Origin: Lomentospora prolificans
Taxonomy: Eukaryota > Ascomycota > Sordariomycetes > Microascales > Microascaceae
Assembly (NCBI GenBank): GCA_029532625.1
Contig: JARFXM010000005.1
Coordinates: 1,426,001 to 1,490,000 of the forward strand
Length of the DNA: 64,000 bases
Direction of reading: 5' to 3'
Shown one piece after another: positions 58,478-64,000 of this stretch (position 1 is the stretch's first letter; each line of letters starts with the position of its first letter). The notes beneath the pieces are model-generated. The model was not told where the DNA came from and made no database searches. It worked only from the letters and a program-made list of their open reading frames with translations. The position numbers and the translations under genes are program-made.

Positions 58478-59237
58478 ATGAAGTTCCTCAACATCCTCTC
58501 CGTTCTCGCGGCTGTTGCCTACGCCGCCCCCGTTGCTGATCCCGAGCCGGTTGAGCTCGTTTCTGAGCTTGAGGCTCGTCAGCTTTCCTCCACTCGCAAC
58601 GACCTCGAGAATGGAAACTCTGCCAACTGTCCCAAGGTCATCTTGATCTTTGCCCGCGGCTCCACTGAGATTGGCAACATGGTGAGTCGCAGAATATAAT
58701 AATAAGATGTCCCGCTACATACCGTTCGTTTGCAGGCTAACCGTCAATTTTCAGGGTTCGACTGCCGGTCCTGCTCTCGCCGGTGCCCTCGAGAGCGCTT
58801 ACCGCAACAACATCTGGATCCAGGGTGTTGGCAATGCTTACACCGCTGGTCTTAGCCAGAACTTCCTTCCTGCTGGTACCGACCGCGCCTCGATCGACGA
58901 GGCCAAGCGCCTGTTCAACCTTGCTGCCACCAAGTGCCCCAACGCCGCCATCGTCGCCGGTGGTTACAGCCAGGGTACCGCTGTGGTCGGCAACGCCGTC
59001 GGCGAGCTCAGCTCGTCCGTACAGGACAAGGTCAAGGGCGTCGTCCTCTTCGGTTACACCAAGAACCTCCAGAACCTCGGTCGCATTCCCAACTTCTCTA
59101 GCACTAAGACCAAGGTGTACTGCGAGCTCGCCGACGCCGTCTGCTACGGTACCCTCTTCATCCTTCCCGCCCACTTCCTTTACCTGGATGATGCTTCCAT
59201 CAATGCTCCTATCTGGCTCCGTAGCCGCATCGGTTAA
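58478..59237 (+). CDS. Cutinase (CE5), secreted
   Basis: A secreted serine esterase that opens plant cutin polyester. Exons 58478-58681 and 58755-59237 give 228 residues. A signal peptide (about 1-17) and a short acidic pro-segment ending EARQ at 32-35 precede the mature enzyme. Catalytic triad: Ser140 in GYSQG (138-142), Asp195 and His208. The two standard disulfides are available (Cys51-Cys129 and Cys191-Cys198). FARGSTEIGN with the oxyanion-hole Ser is intact across the 73-bp intron. The segment around His208 reads LPAHFLY. Length and motif spacing are standard, so the gene looks functional and suggests a plant-associated lifestyle. Expression is probably inducible, but no specific cutin-response element was identified. 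Confidence 0.95.
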
Positions 59238-60071
59238 GAAAGCCATAATTTTCTGGATGCAAGCCTATAATGGCGTGCAGAATTCCAAGCGACTGGATGG
59301 AAAATGAGTTAACGAGTTACGGGTGATGGATGACATTGGGGACAGGTGAGCGGGGGCTTCGATTCTCTATATATTGATTTGGATTCAGCTTTGTGGATGT
59401 GATTCAGCTTTGTGGATGTTGTGTATTTACAATTTTCAATTCGTCTCTATCATTAGAGCCTGGATAAAGAATTGGTTTTTTGGATTTGAGTACTGTGTTC
59501 TGTGCGCTGTCGTCCATGAAACTGAACACAGCATTGAGCCTTACTATTGACGAAGCTCCGTGGGTCACGGAGGAACTCACTCGGGACCGGCCAGACCGTC
59601 CGAGTACGACCTCGGATTCAGATCCGAACACAACTTAAAAAAAAAAGCGGACTGTAGTAAAAGAGGGGTTTTCGGCGGCCCCTGGGATCTAGGACGTGCT
59701 TGATTGCAATCTGGAGAAATAAAAGAGAGGCTCTGCGCCCGCCCACTTTGGGACCGGTCCGCAGTCCGCAGACAGGGGCTGTGTTGAGACGTCAACTGGG
59801 TTGGATCGAAGTGTAGAAATCTAACTGGATAATTAACGTCAATGAGCCGCGCGCTGTCTATGCAACAAAGAGAGAAGCGCCGGGCCTCCCAGAGCTCCAG
59901 CCCAATCATGGTTGCATATTTGACGATGCCACTCTCTTTCTGAAGCCGAGTACAAAAGCCCAAGGCCGGCACCTATTGAATTGGGCTGGAACAATCGTAG
60001 TAATACTATTGTAGCTAAACACGTATCAATCGACTCCATTACCTCGACTTCCTCATCATAGCCAAGTCCAA
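59238..60071. other. Intergenic region with 19-bp tandem duplication
   Basis: Cutinase 3' flank and promoter of the DUF7587-type gene. Apart from the duplication at 59382-59419, nothing notable was seen. Confidence 0.55.
59382..59419. repeat. Perfect 19-bp tandem duplication
   Basis: GATTCAGCTTTGTGGATGT occurs twice without a gap (59382-59400 and 59401-59419), about 150 bp after the cutinase stop. Likely a recent slippage duplication in the 3' flank. Confidence 0.95.
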
Positions 60072-61269
60072 ATGATTGAATCTATCTCGACTGGCTCCGC
60101 CCTACAGGATTTCCTTTCCCCTCTCCACAGCCCTCCCAAACCAAAGTCGCTACCTTTTTGTCAAAAGCATGAGGTTCCAAAATATCTCTTTCGGGTCCAT
60201 TCTCCCACGACGGCTGGAGAAACGTCCCTTAACACCGTGATGCCGCCAGCATGTCACCATGGCACGCAGCATACGGGCAAGGATCTTTTCGCGATGAAGG
60301 CGAAAGACGCTGCGTCTCTCATAAATCGGCACCTACGATGGGATCCTGCCCACGAAGATCAATGCAACTTGATTAGTTGGACAAGTTCTCTGCTATTTGC
60401 GCTACAATACGGGCTATACAAGAATCTTGGCTCCAGGAAACGCAGCCAACTTACAGAGATAAATATCCTAGTCCTCGATACTAGCGAATTTCCAACCGGA
60501 ACTTTTATGAATGATCTGGATCTCATTGATTATTTCGCCGATCACGATACGAGCAGCGGTAAGGACCTAAAGTCTCTCGGCCGCCTGCGTCGTGGGAGTT
60601 GGGGCTATTACTTTGGAGAATATATCTCCCAAGGAAGACTTGACATTAAGGGCCAATGCAAACAAGCTACAATGCAAGATCTCATAGATCTCGGTCTGTT
60701 CACATTCCTACCAGAGCTAGGACAGCGGGATAAATGGGTATTGTGGGCCAACAGGGTTCTTGAACTGCGAAAGGTGGATGAATCCCCCGTTTCCACGCAG
60801 TCGGTTGTCCGGCGGGCTGTAGTTATCGCCACTGCCGGCTTCGGGGACGACTTTGCGATCCCCATAGCTATCATGCTTCTCGCACTCAAGAATACCCGGC
60901 CTGATGATCCGACAATTTTACGAGGCTTTGCTACGATGTTCACCGGTGAGTAAGGCCCAAGCCTCAGTCTGCTACTCGATCATCTTCAAGACGAGCGCTT
61001 ACAGAATATTATTCTTATTCATAGCCGAGGAGCTGGGCGCGGTCACACCGCGCCAAATGAAAATCAACCCATACCATATGCCCGAAGTGAGCAGATTCGG
61101 AGACCTCATGCGGGAGATTTTTCATTACTGCACGAGCGAACTAGCTATGCTCAACATGGAATCGCACTTCTCACAACTGTAAGTCATTGTGTCCACATCG
61201 AGTTGTCCTCCACGACGTATCCTAACAAAATATGGTTCTAGAGAGGTCACCCCGCCTCGGGGTTCCTGA
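60072..61269 (+). CDS. DUF7587-type fungal protein of unknown function
   Basis: Exons 60072-60945, 61025-61178 and 61242-61269 give 351 residues; the short last exon is less certain, and without it translation would stop at 61182. The core resembles the fungal family I know as DUF7587: YLFRVHSPTT at 38-47, LINRHLRW at 83-90, WTSSLLFALQYG at 103-114, LVLDTSEFPTGTFMNDLDLI, and YYFGEYISQG at 179-188. No signal peptide or membrane helix is evident. Function is unknown. The spaced Arg41, Thr-Ser-Ser (104-106) and Glu183 resemble the Arg / Ser-Thr-Ser / Glu pattern of ADP-ribosyltransferases, but that is only my inference. Such genes occur in multiple copies in many filamentous fungi. Confidence 0.72.
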
Positions 61270-61735
61270 AGAAGGTGGGTACAGTTTATTGATGTCGTTT
61301 TAACTTTGCAGGTTGCTGGGGAATTTTGTAGTGTTATTGAATTGTGCTATCTTGGCAGTTTCTTCTGATGGGCATTTTGTATCCACAAGTCTAAGGTCGA
61401 GGGCGTTTGGTGTGATCGACAACTACTATTATCGAGGGCTAGCTATTAATAATACTTGGACTTTAAACCCAAATTTAAGCAGTTATGCACTGCCCGAGAT
61501 ACGAATACTTTAAATGCACATGTCCAGAGGATTTCAACAGCCTGGCGGGCCAATCACCTCGGCTAACCCAGACGGCGCTAGCGTTCACAACGCCAACCCC
61601 GATTCTTCCTGAGAACAAACTCACCCTCATCCGTCGCAAAACGGCTGCCTCTAATACTATCGAGAGAACCGAGAGGCAGCCTGCCATTGTACTTTTATCA
61701 ACATATACGACATTTCCCATTTCGTTGTGCCCACC
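61270..61735. other. Intergenic region
   Basis: About 470 bp between the DUF7587-type gene and the YhhN gene. No feature was recognised. Confidence 0.55.
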
Positions 61736-62404
61736 ATGGCCTCTACCAAGGCCTCGGGGCTCAGCCAGGCCGTCTTGGTGGCCTCCTGTATCCTCTTTTT
61801 CCTCTATGGCCTTGATGTTCTCTCGCCGCCCAGCTACTGGCGCATGGCTACAAAGGCTGGGTCGACCAGTCTTTTGGCAGTCTACTCGCTTTTACGGGGT
61901 GGCCCAGGGCTTCTATCCGCAGCCCTCGCTCTTGGGTCTGCCGGGGATGCCTTCCTTTCATGGGACGGAGAAACCGCTTTTCTCGCGGGATTAGGGAGTT
62001 TCCTTCTGGCACATATATTCTATATCCCACTCTTCTCACGGAGAGGCGGTGGACTCACCCGAATACAAACCGAAACATGGAGGGTCGGTGCGGCGGCTAT
62101 CCTGGTGGCGCTGTCTTCCATGATGATCAAAATCCTTGTCCCACGGGTGGAGAGCGATCTACGACTTCCCATCTTAGTATATTCAACGACCATTGCCGCC
62201 ATGGTTCTGTCAGCCTTGACCCTGGAGAGCGACCGAGTTATCGCCGGAGCTATCTCTTTTACCGTCTCGGATTCAATACTGGCCGCTGAGCGATTTCTCC
62301 TCTCACCGGCCTCGCCTCATAGCGCATGGATGCAGTACGCTGTTTGGATTCTCTATTATGCTGGTCAAGGCTTGATTGCGTTGGGACTCCTGGATAGCAT
62401 CTAG
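61736..62404 (+). CDS. YhhN/TMEM86-family membrane protein (lysoplasmalogenase-like)
   Basis: 222 residues in one exon, nearly all hydrophobic helices (about eight). The family pattern is visible: PSYWRMATKAGSTSLLAVYS, an LGSAGDAFLSW motif with the conserved Asp, LLAHIFYIPLFS, and near the end FTVSDSILAAERF followed by YYAGQGLIALG. In animals, TMEM86 proteins hydrolyse the vinyl-ether bond of lysoplasmalogens; whether fungal members do so is not established, since most fungi lack plasmalogens. The start ATG at 61736 sits in CCACCATGG, a good eukaryotic context. The frame continues 3 codons upstream only from a GTG. Confidence 0.86.
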   Translation: MASTKASGLSQAVLVASCILFFLYGLDVLSPPSYWRMATKAGSTSLLAVYSLLRGGPGLLSAALALGSAGDAFLSWDGETAFLAGLGSFLLAHIFYIPLFSRRGGGLTRIQTETWRVGAAAILVALSSMMIKILVPRVESDLRLPILVYSTTIAAMVLSALTLESDRVIAGAISFTVSDSILAAERFLLSPASPHSAWMQYAVWILYYAGQGLIALGLLDSI

Positions 62405-62754
62405 AGAGGATTGATCTGCCATCTGGTACTCAGATTCCATTCTGTATCACCTTTGTCGGAGAAGATGGCTGGGATGGACTAGTGATATTACCTGTTAAAT
62501 CCAAACTATACTATTCTCGGGAGTACTCATAAACCAAAAACGATAGTGGTGAAAGGAGAAGCCAGAACGAGTGGGTATATTATTTATAGTACAGACCAAA
62601 TTGCCAATCCTTCTCATCCTTCCGGAAGCCCATCCAGAGCCTTTTCAATCCATAACGCCGTAGCCGAATATAAAAAGCACACAACACAATATATTCCTTC
62701 CGCAAAAAGTCATCAAAGGGTTCCAAGCGCCCATTTCAAGCCATCGAGTAATAA
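62405..62754. other. Convergent intergenic region
   Basis: 350 bp between the stops of the YhhN gene and the RGS gene, AT-richer than the flanks. Presumably both 3' UTRs. Confidence 0.6.
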
Positions 62755-63971
62755 TCAAAACGAAAAGAGATTTCCCGCGGGTATGAATACAAATATTATG
62801 GCAAGGATTGCCGCAATAGCAGATCCGATGAGCAAGGACTGAACAAAGATAGTGTCCTGAATCTGCCTGAGGACTGGCTCTTGGATCCACGCCTCTTTGT
62901 CAAAGATCTTGAAGATCAGGCTCTTGTTGGAGTAGTTCACCAACCAAGGCTCCTGTTCGAAACTGTTGCTTGACCCGAAGGAGTCAAAGGACCGCTTGGC
63001 TACCGCCTGGACGCCTTCTTCGGCGTCCAGGAACAACTCCCACGGGCGGATATGACGATGATGCATAGCATACATGCAGATGCACATTCCGCGATAACTG
63101 GCCACCACACTACAGATGCCCAGGGCCCAGCCAAACGCAAGGAAGGCCCGCCATCCCCTTGCTGAGGTGCTAAGGGTTAGCATGATGGCAAGACCGAACG
63201 AGAGGGCGATGCCACTGAAACCTAGGGTGCGAGCAAAGGAGATGCGAGGTGGGTTTCCGTTGCATACGGACCACCTGACGAAGTTTGGGTGACTTTGGAA
63301 TCGCAGGGAGGAATCGGCAGCCTTGAAGGCAATGTCGAGAGCGCTGGGATGAGTAGTGTAGGAGAGAGCGTGGAGGAGGGTTTTCCGGTCGCGGTCGGAA
63401 AGATTTAATTGGCGAGGCGCATCAACCATGATGTATGTGGAGATTATGCGGTCGATCTCTTCCCGGAAGGGCTGGATCGTGACTGCGTTTGTCAGTTAGT
63501 GATGGTGAGAGACATAGTCGGTAGGGCGAAGTACTTACAAGGGGCCTTTGCGCCAGCCGAGGCGAAGGCCTCACCAGTGCCTGAACGAAGGGTGCTCGTA
63601 TTCGACGGCAGTGAGGATGGCGCGTAGATTGAGTCTCTGTCCCCGCTGCTCGTTGGTGTCCTTGGTAGGATGGGAAAGGTGTCTATCTCGATACCATGTT
63701 CGGCGGCGGTTTTGTTGTCAAAGTCCGTCCCTTTGAAAATTTCCGCTGCTCCACTTCGGACGGGGCGCGTCTTCTCGGAAGCTTCTTTCTGAATGCGAGT
63801 AGATATCTCGTCCTCCATTTCCCTCGTCCATTTCGGCGCGAGGGCAAGGTCGGAGCTTGGCGCCTTGCCGAAGCGCTCAATATAGCCTTGGTACCAGAGA
63901 TAGAACTGGAGATTCTCTGCCGAGAACTCCACGAACAGAAGGTAATTCATGAAGTCTCGGATGGCCATAGG
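62755..63971 (-). CDS. RGS-domain transmembrane protein, 5' end outside the window
   Basis: Two exons are visible, 63539-63971 and 62755-63482 (386 codons, in phase). A good acceptor (ACGTTTCCGCAG) at 63972 shows that at least one more 5' exon lies to the right of the window. The visible part starts inside an RGS domain (FMNYLLFVEFSAENLQFYLW), continues with a roughly 130-residue Ser/Thr-rich insertion, then the second RGS half (TIQPFREEIDRIISTYI...SALDIAFKAADSSLR). It ends with three hydrophobic helices, one near the C-terminus (IFVQSLLIGSAIAAILAIIFVFI). RGS proteins accelerate GTP hydrolysis by G-alpha subunits; the membrane anchor would place it at its target. This split-RGS plus C-terminal membrane layout is common in Pezizomycotina. 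Confidence 0.85.
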
Positions 63972-64000
63972 CTGCGGAAACGTTAGATGAGGGAGAAGAA

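Noticed and set aside
1..64000. CRISPR arrays, bacterial operons or intact transposons
   Set aside because: No regularly spaced repeats, no transposase, integrase or reverse transcriptase similarity was seen, and the gene structure is clearly fungal.

Overview
The window is nuclear DNA of a filamentous ascomycete (Pezizomycotina). The gene complement and the siderophore locus fit Sordariomycetes best, but no species can be named from the sequence. The evidence is short spliceosomal introns (about 55-110 bp, GTRAGT-type donors, CTAAC/CTGAC branch sites), an adjacent L-ornithine monooxygenase and ferrichrome-type NRPS, and cutinase, hydrophobin-like and fungal-rhodopsin receptor genes. All gene models below were spliced by hand and checked for reading phase. 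No transcript or database evidence was available.

Layout. Positions 1-14.7 kb are a dense housekeeping block: a ZNF830-like zinc-finger gene (cut by the left edge) divergent from MED7; a 48-residue Cys-rich microprotein with a CaaX-like end; a BYE1 homologue divergent from the proteasome subunit PRE9; a PAP2 lipid phosphatase; a WW/FF-domain splicing factor; and a Nudix-eIF2B-like fusion. A 3 kb stretch without genes follows.

17.8-41.4 kb is the siderophore locus. A sidA-type ornithine N5-monooxygenase (minus strand) and a roughly 4,925-residue sidC/NPS2-type NRPS (plus strand) are transcribed away from each other. Between them lie 6.7 kb with no convincing gene, but with three exact copies of the iron-repressor GATA motif ATCWGATAA in two clusters. 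The inferred pathway is ornithine to N5-hydroxyornithine (SidA), then acetylation elsewhere, then assembly of a ferricrocin-like intracellular siderophore by the NRPS.

41.4-64 kb is sparser and more accessory: a broken M36 fungalysin relic interrupted by a 50-base poly-A; a rhodopsin-domain (Pth11-like) membrane protein; a degenerate class II hydrophobin-like secreted protein; an intronless alpha-glucosidase that looks bacterial; a stand-alone condensation-fold acyltransferase; a cutinase; a DUF7587-type protein; a YhhN/TMEM86 membrane protein; and an RGS-transmembrane protein cut by the right edge.

The most interesting items are the iron-regulatory motif clusters, the T-C-rich module order of the NRPS, the bacterial-type GH13 gene, the cysteine-deficient hydrophobin, the DUF7587 protein with a possible ADP-ribosyltransferase-like motif set, and stop-free introns that inflate naive gene models.
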